Below the pieces are notes generated by a model that worked only from the letters and a program-made list of their open reading frames with translations, was not told the DNA's origin and made no database searches. From Mesorhizobium sp. CA8 (lineage in GTDB: Bacteria; Pseudomonadota; Alphaproteobacteria; Rhizobiales; Rhizobiaceae), in assembly GCF_020164955.1 (NCBI RefSeq), contig NZ_JAIUHG010000003.1, positions 124,001 to 188,000 on the forward strand: 64,000 nt of DNA, written 5' to 3'. The position numbers and the translations under genes are program-made. Within the stretch, counting starts at the first letter, position 1. The number at the start of each line of letters is the position of its first letter. Below, piece by piece: positions 9,773 to 18,798 of this stretch.

Positions 9773-12121
9773 ATGGGTATCGAAGGCGTCGGCGCCCGCG
9801 TGGCGCGCAAGGAAGACAAGAGGTTCATCACCGGCGGCGGCCGCTATGTCGACGACATGGTTGTCCCCGGCATGAAGCATGCCGTGTTCGTGCGCAGTCC
9901 GCACGCGCATGCGCAGATCAAAAAGATCGACGTGAAAAAGGCGCAAGCGATGCCGGGCGTCATTGGCGTCCTGACGGGCAAGGAGCTCAAGGCCGACGGC
10001 ATCGGCAATTTGATCTGCGGCTGGATGATCCACTCCAAGGATGGAACGCCGATGAAAATGGGCGCGTGGTCGCCTTTAGCCGTCGACAAGGTGCGCTATG
10101 TCGGCGACGCGGTCGTCATCGTCGTTGCCGACAGCAAGGGCCAGGCGCGCGACGCGGCGGAAGCGGTCGAGATCACCTATAAGGAATTGAAGGCCGTGGT
10201 CGACGCCACGAAAGCCATCCAACCCGGCGCGCCGCAGGTCCATGCCGAGGCCGACAACAACCTGATCTTCGACTGGGAACTCGGCGACGGCAAGGCGACT
10301 GACGCGGCGATCAAGTCGGCGGCCCATGTCACGCGCATGAAGATCGTCAACAACCGGCTGGTGCCGAATGCGATGGAGCCGCGCGCGGCGCTCGGGCACT
10401 ACGACAAGGCCGAGGACCACTATACCTGCTGGACGACGTCGCAGAACCCGCATCTCGCGCGGCTGGTTATGAGCGCCTTCTACAACGTTGCGCCGGAAAA
10501 CAAGCTGCGCGTGATCGCGCCCGATGTCGGGGGCGGCTTCGGCTCCAAGATCTACATCTATCCGGAAGAGATCGTCTGCCTGTGGGCATCGAAGAAGACC
10601 GGCGTTCCGGTCAAATGGGTCGCCGACCGCACCGAAAGCTTCCTTTCGGACGCGCATGGCCGCGACCATGTCTCGACGGTGGAGATGGCCTTCGACAAGG
10701 AAAATCGCATCACTGCGCTCAAGGTCGATACCATCGCCAATCTCGGCGCCTATATGTCGCTGTTCTCGTCCTGCGTGCCGACCTATCTCTATGCCACGCT
10801 GCTGTCGGGCCAGTACAACATCCCGGCGATCCACGCCAATGTGCGCACCGTCTACACCAACACGGCGCCCGTCGATGCCTATCGCGGGGCCGGGCGGCCG
10901 GAGGCCACCTACGTGCTCGAGCGGATGATGGAAACCGCGGCGCGCGAGCTTGGCGTGTCGCCGGCGGAACTTCGACGCCGCAACTTCATCACGTCCTTCC
11001 CGCATCAGACGCCTGTGATCATGGCCTATGACGCGGGCGATTATAACGCTTCGCTCGATGCGGCGATGAAGGCCGCCGACTATGCCGGCTTCACCAAGCG
11101 CCGCGCCGACGCCGCCAAGCAGGGCAAGCTGCGCGGCATCGGCATGAGCTGCTACATCGAGGCCTGCGGCCTGGCGCCGTCATCGGCGGTCGGCTCGCTC
11201 GGCGCCGGCGTCGGTCTCTGGGAATCGGCAGAGGTGCGCGTCAATGCCGTAGGCACGATCGAGGTGCTCACCGGCTCGCACAGCCATGGCCAGGGCCATG
11301 AGACGACTTTCGCGCAGCTGGTCACCCAGCGCTTCGGCGTGCCGATCGACTCCGTCTCGATCGTGCATGGCGACACCGACAAGGTGCAGATGGGCATGGG
11401 CACCTACGGTTCGCGTTCCGGTGCCGTCGGCATATCGGCCGTCGCCAAGGCCCTCGACAAGGTCGAAGCCAAGGCCAAGAAGATCGCCGCGCATCTGCTG
11501 GAGGCGGATGAGGGCGACATCGTCATCGAGAATGGCGAGGTCAAGGTGGCGGGCACCGACAAGAGCCTGCCCTGGTTCCAGGTGGCGCTTGCCTCCTATA
11601 CCGCCCACAATCTGCCCGCCGGCATGGAGCCGGGCTTGAAGGAGACCGCCTTCTACGATCCGTCCAACTTCACCTTCCCGGCCGGCTGCTACATCTGCGA
11701 GGTCGAGATCGATCCGGAGACCGGGCTGACGGAAATCATCCAGTTCGTCGCGGCCGACGATTTCGGCAACATCATCAATCCGATGATCGTCGAAGGGCAG
11801 GTGCATGGCGGCATCGCCCAAGGCGTCGGCCAAGCGTTGCTGGAAGGCGCGCATTACGATGCCAACGGCCAGCTTTTGACGGCAAGCTACATGGACTACA
11901 CCATGCCGCGCGCGGACGACCTGCCGTCCTTCCAGGTCTCGACCTCGAACACGCCATGTCCGGGCAATCCGCTCGGCATCAAAGGCTGCGGCGAGGCCGG
12001 CGCCATCGGTTCGCCGCCGGCGGTCATCAACGCCATCACCGATGCGCTGGGCGTCGTCGACATCGCCATGCCCGCGACGCCCGCCACGGTGTGGGCAACC
12101 ATCCGCGCGACGAAGCACTGA
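9773..12121 (+). CDS. coxL: Molybdopterin-binding large subunit, form II CoxL/xanthine dehydrogenase family
   Basis: The 782-residue molybdenum hydroxylase subunit starts behind CGGAGGAATTCCT. It has GGGFGSK near 253 and GCGEAGAIG, with the catalytic glutamate, near the C-terminus. The signature at residues 369-375 is AYRGAGR, which defines form II; true CO dehydrogenases (form I) carry AYRCSFR with the copper-ligand cysteine. The enzyme therefore probably hydroxylates an aldehyde or heterocycle and not CO. The substrate is unknown. Confidence 0.92.
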   Translation: MGIEGVGARVARKEDKRFITGGGRYVDDMVVPGMKHAVFVRSPHAHAQIKKIDVKKAQAMPGVIGVLTGKELKADGIGNLICGWMIHSKDGTPMKMGAWSPLAVDKVRYVGDAVVIVVADSKGQARDAAEAVEITYKELKAVVDATKAIQPGAPQVHAEADNNLIFDWELGDGKATDAAIKSAAHVTRMKIVNNRLVPNAMEPRAALGHYDKAEDHYTCWTTSQNPHLARLVMSAFYNVAPENKLRVIAPDVGGGFGSKIYIYPEEIVCLWASKKTGVPVKWVADRTESFLSDAHGRDHVSTVEMAFDKENRITALKVDTIANLGAYMSLFSSCVPTYLYATLLSGQYNIPAIHANVRTVYTNTAPVDAYRGAGRPEATYVLERMMETAARELGVSPAELRRRNFITSFPHQTPVIMAYDAGDYNASLDAAMKAADYAGFTKRRADAAKQGKLRGIGMSCYIEACGLAPSSAVGSLGAGVGLWESAEVRVNAVGTIEVLTGSHSHGQGHETTFAQLVTQRFGVPIDSVSIVHGDTDKVQMGMGTYGSRSGAVGISAVAKALDKVEAKAKKIAAHLLEADEGDIVIENGEVKVAGTDKSLPWFQVALASYTAHNLPAGMEPGLKETAFYDPSNFTFPAGCYICEVEIDPETGLTEIIQFVAADDFGNIINPMIVEGQVHGGIAQGVGQALLEGAHYDANGQLLTASYMDYTMPRADDLPSFQVSTSNTPCPGNPLGIKGCGEAGAIGSPPAVINAITDALGVVDIAMPATPATVWATIRATKH

Positions 12122-12133
12122 GGAGGAACGAGC

Positions 12134-12931
12134 ATGTATTCCGTCAATTATCATCGCGCTTCCTCCCTCGCCGACGCCGCCAAGCTCATGAAGAACGGCG
12201 ACGCCAAACTGCTCTCCGGCGGTATGACGCTCATCCCCGCGATGAAGACGCGGCTTGCGTCGCCTTCCGATCTGGTCGACGTGTCGCGGTTGAACGACCT
12301 GCAGGGCGTCAAGGTGTCCGGCAAGACGGTCACCATCGGTGCCGCGACGACGCATTACGACGTCTACAGCGACGAGAAGCTGAGGAAGGCCTGCCCGGCG
12401 CTTGCGCATCTGGCTTCCTTGATCGGCGATCCGGCGGTGCGCCACAAGGGCACGATCGGCGGCTCGATCGCCAACAATGATCCGGCGGCCGACTATCCGG
12501 CTGCGCTGCTGGCGCTGGGCGCGACGATCATCACCAACAAGCGCGAGATCGCGGCGGACAAATTCTTCAAGGGCCTGTTCGAGACGGCGCTGAAGGAAGG
12601 CGAGATCGCCACCGCGGTGAGCTTTACCGCTCCGGCCAAGGCGGCCTACCAGAAATTCCGCAATCCGGCTTCGCGCTACGCGATCGTCGGCGTGTTCGTG
12701 GCCAAGGGCAAGGACGGGGTGAGAGTGGCGGTGACCGGCGCCGGCGAGGACGGCGTTTTCCGCTCCAAGGAGATCGAGGCGGCGCTGGCGAAGAATTTCG
12801 ATGCCGCAGCACTCGCCGGCCTCAAGCTGCCGGCAAAAGGGCTGATGAGCGACATCCACGCCTCCGCCGACTACCGCGCCAATCTGATCGCGGTGATGGC
12901 CAAGCGCGCCGTGATGGCCGCCAACGCCTGA
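12134..12931 (+). CDS. coxM: FAD-binding medium subunit of molybdenum hydroxylase (CoxM-like)
   Basis: The 265-residue subunit shows FAD-binding motifs [13 protein letters not shown] (near 25-37) and [16 protein letters not shown] (near 105-120), as in CO dehydrogenase and xanthine dehydrogenase medium subunits. It accepts electrons from the iron-sulfur subunit. A GGAGG site precedes the ATG, 12 bases after coxL. It is the last gene of the operon and is followed by a clear terminator. No coxD/E/F/G maturation genes are present in the window. Confidence 0.92.
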   Translation: MYSVNYHRASSLADAAKLMKNGDAKLLSGGMTLIPAMKTRLASPSDLVDVSRLNDLQGVKVSGKTVTIGAATTHYDVYSDEKLRKACPALAHLASLIGDPAVRHKGTIGGSIANNDPAADYPAALLALGATIITNKREIAADKFFKGLFETALKEGEIATAVSFTAPAKAAYQKFRNPASRYAIVGVFVAKGKDGVRVAVTGAGEDGVFRSKEIEAALAKNFDAAALAGLKLPAKGLMSDIHASADYRANLIAVMAKRAVMAANA

Positions 12932-12950
12932 ACGGCGACTCCGCGGGTCA

Positions 12951-12982
12951 AAGAAGGGGCCGCTTCGGCCCCTTTTTCTTTG
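12951..12982 (+). terminator. Rho-independent terminator after coxSLM
   Basis: A 7-base stem (GGGGCCG at 12956-12962, CGGCCCC at 12966-12972) with loop CTT is flanked by an A-rich left side and a T-tract on the right (TTTTTCTTT), directly after coxM. Confidence 0.85.
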
Positions 12983-13137
12983 CCATAACAAAGGTTTGAC
13001 CGGAAACGCCGGTCAAATCGCAGCTTCGCACTTGCACAAAGCTATCCCGCACTGCAAAATAAATCCGGCGGGAATACCAGATGGTCCGGGACGCGGGCGA
13101 CACTTCGCATGCGGACCTCGAGTTGCGAAGGCACGGT

Positions 13138-14160
13138 ATGACCGACATCTCCGCCGCGTCCGTCGTCCTACCGCGGGCCGCAGCCGACAGGGAAGCCAGG
13201 GCAAGACTTGCCTATCTCGACGGCTGGCGCGGCCTGTCGATCGCGCTGGTGCTGATAGGCCATTTCTTTCCGCTCCCGGGAATCAATCTCGGCGTCCTCG
13301 GCGTCGAGTTCTTCTTCGTGCTGAGCGGCCGGCTGATGGGCGAGATCCTGTTCATCGAGCGTTTTCCGCTGAAGAAGTTCTTCAAGCGCCGCTTCTCGCG
13401 CATCTATCCTGCGCTGCTTGTGTTCGTGATCGCCGCCATGATCGGCCTAACCGGGTCATTCATCGCGTTCAAGTGGAAGGCGGCGCTGACGGCGCTGACC
13501 TTCACCTACAATTACGCCGGCATCTTCATCACTCGCGCCGGCGCCCTCGACCATATCTGGTCGCTCTGCGTCGAGGAGCACTCCTATATCCTTTTGGCGC
13601 TGATCAGCGTGGTGGTTCCCGGAAGGGCGAATGTCGTGCGGCTGCTGGTCGTGCTGGCGCTGCTGGCAATGGCCAACGGCGCCATTTCGTACGGGGTTCT
13701 CGGCATGGGCTACGAGACCGCCTACTGGCGCACGGACGTGCATATCGCCTCGATCCTGCTGTCCGCAGCGATTTGCCTGCTCAAGGCCGACGGGCGCCTA
13801 CCGGCTTTCCTGAAGAGCCGCCATGTTGCTCTCGTGGCCGCGGCCGCCGGCGTTCTGCTGTTCAGCAACCCGATACCGACGCCTCTGCATTATACCCTTG
13901 CCGTGCCGCTTCTGGCGCTGGCGGTGAACACGCTCGACTTCGCCGGCGGCACTCTGAAAGGGCCGTTGTCATCGCGGCCGATGGTGATGCTGGGGCTGTG
14001 GTCGTATTCGCTTTATCTCTGGCAGCAGCCTTTCTACAAATTCGTCGATGAGCGTGGGAGCGCGACGATCCCGATGCTGGCGGCGGTGTTCGCCTGCGCG
14101 GTCGCGAGCTACTACATCGTCGAGAAACCCGCCCGCGGCTGGCTCAATCGAAACTGGTGA
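13138..14160 (+). CDS. Acyltransferase-3 family membrane protein
   Basis: The protein has about 340 residues and about ten membrane segments. The N-terminus carries YLDGWRGLSIALVLIGHF with the family's catalytic histidine, then GVEFFFVLSGRLMG and FFKRRFSRIYPAL. Members O-acylate surface polysaccharides or lipid-linked sugars from the inner membrane. An earlier in-frame ATG at 13081 would add 19 residues; neither start has a strong ribosome site. The gene stands alone and its stop touches the stop of the convergent SRPBCC gene with no gap. Confidence 0.85.
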   Translation: MTDISAASVVLPRAAADREARARLAYLDGWRGLSIALVLIGHFFPLPGINLGVLGVEFFFVLSGRLMGEILFIERFPLKKFFKRRFSRIYPALLVFVIAAMIGLTGSFIAFKWKAALTALTFTYNYAGIFITRAGALDHIWSLCVEEHSYILLALISVVVPGRANVVRLLVVLALLAMANGAISYGVLGMGYETAYWRTDVHIASILLSAAICLLKADGRLPAFLKSRHVALVAAAAGVLLFSNPIPTPLHYTLAVPLLALAVNTLDFAGGTLKGPLSSRPMVMLGLWSYSLYLWQQPFYKFVDERGSATIPMLAAVFACAVASYYIVEKPARGWLNRNW

Positions 14161-14649
14161 TCAAGCGGGTTTTATCGCTCGTTGCGCGGCGAGGTAGCGG
14201 CGGAGCCCGGCTTCGCCGCGCGGCGTGGTCCAGCGATGGTTCCAGGCGAAGGCTGGTCTCAGAATCGGCGCCAGAAGTTTGAGGATCGGCCTCTCGACCG
14301 TGACCTGCCAAACCAGATCGACATGGGTACCTGCTCCGGACGGCGACAGCTCCGCCCGCCACAGGCCGTCGAAATCGCCGAAGGTCTTCACCACCACGAG
14401 CCGGCCGGGTTCGAGCTCGGCGGCCTCGATGATGAAGTTCAGCTCATAGGGCAGGGCGCCGCGCGCTCTGGCCCTCGCGCGGGCGCCGACGACGCCCTTG
14501 CCCTTCTTGTCGAGCGGCTCGACCTCCTTGTAGGCATCGCCCCACCAAAGCGGCAGAAGCTGCGCGTCCGAGAGCACGTCCCAAACTTCCTGGGGTGTGC
14601 CTTCAGGGATGTCCCAGCTTTCGTCGAAGCGGAAGACATTGCTCGCCAT
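14161..14649 (-). CDS. SRPBCC (START-like) family protein
   Basis: The 162-residue protein, starting [17 protein letters not shown], has the polyketide cyclase/START-like fold: [25 protein letters not shown] near the N-terminus, then alternating strands, and a final helix. Such proteins bind small hydrophobic ligands, but no ligand can be named. It is convergent with the acyltransferase, with adjacent stop codons (14158-14160 and 14161-14163). Confidence 0.75.
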   Translation of the reverse strand: MASNVFRFDESWDIPEGTPQEVWDVLSDAQLLPLWWGDAYKEVEPLDKKGKGVVGARARARARGALPYELNFIIEAAELEPGRLVVVKTFGDFDGLWRAELSPSGAGTHVDLVWQVTVERPILKLLAPILRPAFAWNHRWTTPRGEAGLRRYLAAQRAIKPA

Positions 14650-14724
14650 GACGTCGCCCCCAACCAGCGGAACGGCCATATTAGCTGTGGCTTGTTTTCC
14701 TTGCCAGCGGCTTCGGAGGCGTCT

Positions 14725-15228
14725 TCAGATGGGCTTCGCCCAATAGCGCACCGACTTCTTGCCGCCGTGGATCACCGCGTCGCCGACCTCGGCGAAGCCG
14801 AGCGCTGCGTGGAATGCGTCGGAGGCTGGATTGGGCGGATCGGCGTTGACCTCGCATGTGACGATCGTGTGGCCGGCGCGCCGGGCCTGCTCGAACAGAT
14901 CCTCGTAAAGCCGTCGGGCATGGCCGCGGCCGCGGGCGTCCGCCGCTACGACGACGCGGTCGACATAGACGAAGCGCGGGTAGCGCTGGCGAAACCAGAG
15001 GAAGTTCGGGCTGTCGTAGCTTGCGTCCTGGGCGAAGCATAGGATGAAGGCTTCAAGCGCGCCGATGCGGCGGGTGTAGAAAGCCTCGCCGAGCAGGAAG
15101 GAAAGCCGTTCGGGCTCGAGCCAGGACAACTCCGCCGCATGGTCGTTGTTGAGCGCGAGGATGGCGGGCTCGTCGGCGGGCGAGACGCGTTCGATCGGCA
15201 GCACTTGCTTGGTCATCGTCCTTGCCAT
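14725..15228 (-). CDS. GNAT-family N-acetyltransferase
   Basis: The protein of about 167 residues has the GNAT acetyl-CoA motif VYVDRVVVAADARGRGHARRL (residues about 87-107) and the C-terminal AFHAALGF motif. The start at 15228 overlaps the CutC stop as TGATG, arguing for coupled translation; an alternative ATG lies four codons downstream. The acceptor substrate is unknown. Confidence 0.82.
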   Translation of the reverse strand: MARTMTKQVLPIERVSPADEPAILALNNDHAAELSWLEPERLSFLLGEAFYTRRIGALEAFILCFAQDASYDSPNFLWFRQRYPRFVYVDRVVVAADARGRGHARRLYEDLFEQARRAGHTIVTCEVNADPPNPASDAFHAALGFAEVGDAVIHGGKKSVRYWAKPI

Positions 15229-15998
15229 CAGGCCTTCGCAGCCGCGATCGTCGCCGCCACCTTGGCTTGATCGGTCACCGTGTTGCGGTATTCGCGGTCG
15301 AGGTCGGTGCCGCCCATGCCGACATTCGGGTTGCGGTAGCGCATGGCGCTCGGCACGTCCGCAAGTGCCGCAAAATGCATCTCGGTCAGTCCCGTGCGCC
15401 TGCGCACCTCGCCGATCGTGTCGGGCGCGAGCGCTCCGCAGCCGAGGATGATGATGCGCGAGCCGGCCCGGCGAACCAGCTCCGCCAGAAGCTCGACGCC
15501 TTCGACTGCCGTATCGCGCTGGCCGCTGGTCAGCACGCGGCCGACCTTGCAGCGGATCAGGGCTTCGAGCGCCTCGGCCGGATCGCGCGTCATGTCGAAA
15601 GCGCGGTGGCAGGTGACGTTGAGCGGGCCGGCGGCCTCAACCAACGCGCTCATGCGCGCCTCGTCGATGGCGCCGTCGGCGGTCAGGCAGCCGACCACGA
15701 CGCCGGCGACCCCCAGCTCGCGCAGCGCTTCGACATCGGCAAGCATCGAGCGGTATTCGGCCTTGCTGTAGAGGAAGTCGCCGCCGCGCGGGCGCACGAT
15801 GACATGGAAGGGAATGGTCGCGCTTTCGAGCGCGGCGCGCACCGTGCCCATGCTCGGTGTGATGCCGCCTTCGATCAGGCTGGCGCAGAGCTCGACCCGG
15901 TCGGCACCGGCCGCCTGCGCGGCGAGCAGCCCGTCAATGCCTTCGACGCAGATTTCGATCAGGGGTCTTTGCGTGTCCGCCACCGGGCTTCCATCCAT
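15228..15998 (-). CDS. cutC: Copper homeostasis protein CutC
   Basis: This 256-residue TIM-barrel protein of the CutC family shows IEICVEGIDGLLAAQAAGADRVELC at the N-terminus, HVIVRPRGGDFLYS near 92, and VTCHRAFDM and VLTSGQ further on. Length and motifs match the family, which has been linked to copper tolerance although its activity is unclear. It is the first gene of a two-gene operon with the GNAT gene. Confidence 0.9.
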   Translation of the reverse strand: MDGSPVADTQRPLIEICVEGIDGLLAAQAAGADRVELCASLIEGGITPSMGTVRAALESATIPFHVIVRPRGGDFLYSKAEYRSMLADVEALRELGVAGVVVGCLTADGAIDEARMSALVEAAGPLNVTCHRAFDMTRDPAEALEALIRCKVGRVLTSGQRDTAVEGVELLAELVRRAGSRIIILGCGALAPDTIGEVRRRTGLTEMHFAALADVPSAMRYRNPNVGMGGTDLDREYRNTVTDQAKVAATIAAAKA

Positions 15999-16080
15999 GC
16001 TTTTGACGAGATGGGCAGCCCTAGCACCGGGCGCGCCGCCGCGAAAGCCGCAACCATCGGTCCAGCCCCATGGAAGCCGC

Positions 16081-16132
16081 TTGACAACTCATAACCACAA
16101 AGTTATGGATAAACTCATAACTGGAAAGTTAT
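16081..16132 (+). promoter_or_regulatory. Promoter with tandem palindromic operator upstream of the AhpD-like gene
   Basis: Two 21-base units (16086-16106 and 16112-16132) are identical at 18 of 21 positions, start 26 bases apart, and each holds the inverted repeat ATAAC-N6-GTTAT. A -35 box TTGACA (16081-16086) and a weak -10 TATGGA (16104-16109), 17 bases apart, overlap the first unit. This is the layout of a repressor site. The regulator is not encoded next door. Confidence 0.7.
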
Positions 16133-16179
16133 TGATTAATGCGTGCCCTGCCGGCCGCAAGAACCCGAGGAGACCGACG

Positions 16180-16635
16180 ATGGAAGCAAGATTGAAGAAT
16201 CCGGTGATGCTCATTCCCGGCGCGCTGCAGGCGCTGCTGGCGCTCGACAAGTCAACAGAGGCCGGCGACGTGCCTTACGTGACGCGCAAGCTCATTCACC
16301 TGCGCGCCAGCCAGATCAACGCCTGCGCCGTCTGCGTCGACATGCATGCGCGCGAGTTGAAGAAAGCCGGCGAGAAGGACGAGCGGATCTTTGCCGTGTC
16401 GGCATGGCGGGAGACGCCGTACTTCAACGAAGCCGAACGCGCCGCGCTTGCGCTGACGGAAGCCGCGACGCGGCTGGCCGATCGTTCCGACGCGGTGCCG
16501 GACGACGTCTGGGACGAGGCCGCGCGCCATTATGATGACAAGGCGCTCGCCGTCCTGGTGATCCAGATCGCGCTGATCAATGCGTTCAACCGCCTGAACG
16601 CCACCACGCGGCAACCGGTGGGCGCCTGGGGATGA
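16180..16635 (+). CDS. Carboxymuconolactone decarboxylase/AhpD-family protein
   Basis: The 151-residue protein starts MEARLKNPVM behind GAGGAG. It has the AhpD redox motif Cys49-x2-Cys52-x3-His56 (CAVCVDMH). Such proteins act as alkylhydroperoxidase-like thiol reductants, often in peroxide or electrophile defence. The tandem operator upstream points to inducible control. The in-frame extension upstream of 16180 lies over CutC and the promoter and is not part of the gene. Confidence 0.9.
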   Translation: MEARLKNPVMLIPGALQALLALDKSTEAGDVPYVTRKLIHLRASQINACAVCVDMHARELKKAGEKDERIFAVSAWRETPYFNEAERAALALTEAATRLADRSDAVPDDVWDEAARHYDDKALAVLVIQIALINAFNRLNATTRQPVGAWG

Positions 16636-16676
16636 ATCAAGGGAGGAGGCCCGCTTCGAACCGCGCGTCTTGCCGG

Positions 16677-17108
16677 CTACTGCTTCAGGATCGTGTTCTT
16701 GGCGCCTTGCTCGATCTGGTCGATCACCAGAAGCTTCACCGGATCGGTGCCGATATTGGTGGCCTGATGCCACTGGCCGATCATCTCGACGATGAAGTCG
16801 CTGGTCTTGTAAGTATTGCTGGCGCCCGTCTCGACATTGGTGACCTTGAGCGTGCCTTGCTCGACATAGGCGTAGCGCGGGAAGGGGTGCTTGTGCACGG
16901 GCAGCGTCGCGCCCGGCGCGATCTGATACGATGAGACCTGAACCTCGACGTTCTTCTGCGGCAGCGTGATCGGCTGGCCGGACGCGGTCGTCGTCTTAGA
17001 CGCCAGCGGCGTGATGACGACCGGCGCGTTGCTGCTGTCCAAGGCGTTGGCAGCAGTCGCATAAACGGTGGCTATCGCCAGCAGTGCCGATGTCGTGATG
17101 TTGCGCAT
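16677..17108 (-). CDS. Secreted cupin-domain protein
   Basis: The 143-residue protein starts MRNITTSALL and has a signal peptide likely cut after NALD or ANA (residues about 20-23). The cupin core shows HKHPFPRYAYVEQGTLKV (first motif, two histidines) and IGQWHQATNIG (second motif). It should be periplasmic; the metal or ligand is unknown. The start at 17108 is chosen because upstream codons lack a signal sequence. Confidence 0.82.
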   Translation of the reverse strand: MRNITTSALLAIATVYATAANALDSSNAPVVITPLASKTTTASGQPITLPQKNVEVQVSSYQIAPGATLPVHKHPFPRYAYVEQGTLKVTNVETGASNTYKTSDFIVEMIGQWHQATNIGTDPVKLLVIDQIEQGAKNTILKQ

Positions 17109-17181
17109 GGTCCCCTCTAAGATTTCCGCACCATCGCCCGACCGACGTTGACGCACAAGCATCCTTTTGCAAGCGGCTCTG

Positions 17182-18798
17182 TCACACGGCGGGGCTGTCC
17201 TGCCGTTTGGCTGGCCCGGGCTTCGGCGGCCTGAGGAACAGGGCGAGCGGCACCAACACTGCCGTCGCGACCGCGCAATAGAAGAAGACATCGATATAAG
17301 CGAGCAGCGAAGCCTGGCGGCCGATCTCCTGGCCGATCCAGCCCACGGCCTGTTGCCCGGCCTCGGCCAGCGGCGAGCCTTCGGCGACGAAATGGTCCGT
17401 CACCTGGCGAAGCGTCTGCTGATAGGTGTCGCTCGATTGCGCCGTGTGGCCGACCAGCACCGATTGATGGAGCTGGGCGTTCTGGGCAATCACCGTGTTG
17501 GACAGCGACACGCCGATGCTGCCGCCGATGTTGCGGGCGACATTGATCAGCGAGGACGCCTGATCGGTCTTCTGCGGCGGCAGGCCGACATAGGCGGCGG
17601 TCGAGATCGGGATGAACAGGAACGGCAGGCCGATCATCATGTAGACGCGCGCATAGGCGAAGAAACCGAAACTGGCGTCGGGCGTCAGCGAGGTGGTGTG
17701 CCAGAGCGCGACCGCGACCACCGACATGCCTAACATGATGAGATAGCGCGGCTGAACGATACCGGCGGCAAAGCCCGAAATCGGCATCAGCATGAGCATG
17801 GCGATGCCGCCCGGCATCATCGACAGGCCGGAAAGGGTGGCGGTGTAGTCGAAGGTCGTCTGCTGCAGCTGCGGCAAAAGCTGCGTGGTGCTAAAGAGCA
17901 CCGCCCCAACCGCCATCATGACGAGGAACGACATGCCGAATTGCCGGCTGAAAAGCAGGCGGATGTCGACGATCGGTTCGCGCCTCGTCCACTCCCACGG
18001 AACAAGCAGCAGGAACGACACCGCCGAGATCACGGCGAAAGTAGTGATGAAGGTCGAGGCGAACCAGTCGTTGCGCTGGCCTTCGTCGAGAAAGACTTCG
18101 AGACAGCCGAGCGCCATCGCTACCAGGATGAAGCCGATCCAGTCGACCTTCAGCCCCTTGCTCAACCGCTCCCGGCGCTCGCGTTCGAGAATGTCGGGCT
18201 CAATCACCAGCCATTGCACGAGCGCCAGCGACATGATGCCGAACGGCACGTTGATGAAGAAGATCCAGTGCCAGGAGAAATTATCGGTGAGCCAGCCGCC
18301 GATGGTCGGCCCGACCGTCGGCGCGACGATCACGGCAATGCCGTAAAGCGCAAAGGCCTGGGAGCGTTTCTCAGGCGGAAACGTGTCGGCGAGGATCGAT
18401 TGCTCGCTCGGCGCCATGCCGCCGCCGCCGAGCCCTTGCAGGATACGGAAGGCGATCAGCGTCGGCAGATTGGGCGCCAGCCCGCACAGCAGCGACGCCA
18501 GCGTGAAGGTCGCCACGCAGATCATGTAGTAGCGCTTGCGGCCGATGACGCTGGCCAGCCAGCCGCTGACCGGAATGATGACGGAGTTGGCGACGAGATA
18601 GGTGGTGATCACCCATGTGCTCTCGTCCATGCCGGCGGCGAGGCTGCCGGCGATGTTGCGCAGCGCGACATTGGCGATCGAGGTGTCGAGCACCAGCATG
18701 AAGGTCGCGATCGAGACGACGATCGCGATCAGCCAGGGATTGCGCCCGCCGGCGGCGGAACGGCTTTCGCTGCCCTGGGCTGTTGCGGCATTGCTCAT
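17182..18798 (-). CDS. DHA2-family MFS multidrug efflux transporter (EmrB-like)
   Basis: The 538-residue protein has 14 predicted membrane segments. The motif LDTSIANVALRNIAG in the first segment and GWLASVIGRKRYY in loop 2-3 are typical of EmrB. It exports drugs or lipophilic acids by proton antiport together with the membrane-fusion protein encoded upstream. Its start overlaps that gene by 4 bases (18795-18798), so the pair is translationally coupled. Confidence 0.92.
   Translation of the reverse strand: MSNAATAQGSESRSAAGGRNPWLIAIVVSIATFMLVLDTSIANVALRNIAGSLAAGMDESTWVITTYLVANSVIIPVSGWLASVIGRKRYYMICVATFTLASLLCGLAPNLPTLIAFRILQGLGGGGMAPSEQSILADTFPPEKRSQAFALYGIAVIVAPTVGPTIGGWLTDNFSWHWIFFINVPFGIMSLALVQWLVIEPDILERERRERLSKGLKVDWIGFILVAMALGCLEVFLDEGQRNDWFASTFITTFAVISAVSFLLLVPWEWTRREPIVDIRLLFSRQFGMSFLVMMAVGAVLFSTTQLLPQLQQTTFDYTATLSGLSMMPGGIAMLMLMPISGFAAGIVQPRYLIMLGMSVVAVALWHTTSLTPDASFGFFAYARVYMMIGLPFLFIPISTAAYVGLPPQKTDQASSLINVARNIGGSIGVSLSNTVIAQNAQLHQSVLVGHTAQSSDTYQQTLRQVTDHFVAEGSPLAEAGQQAVGWIGQEIGRQASLLAYIDVFFYCAVATAVLVPLALFLRPPKPGPAKRQDSPAV

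Noticed and set aside
9168..12931. Annotation of the operon as aerobic CO dehydrogenase
   Set aside because: The large subunit has the form II signature AYRGAGR and lacks the copper-ligand cysteine of form I enzymes.
11180..12991. 603-residue open frame on the minus strand
   Set aside because: It is antisense to coxL and coxM, rich in Arg/Ala/Gly/His from reversed GC-rich codons, has no ribosome site and matches no domain.
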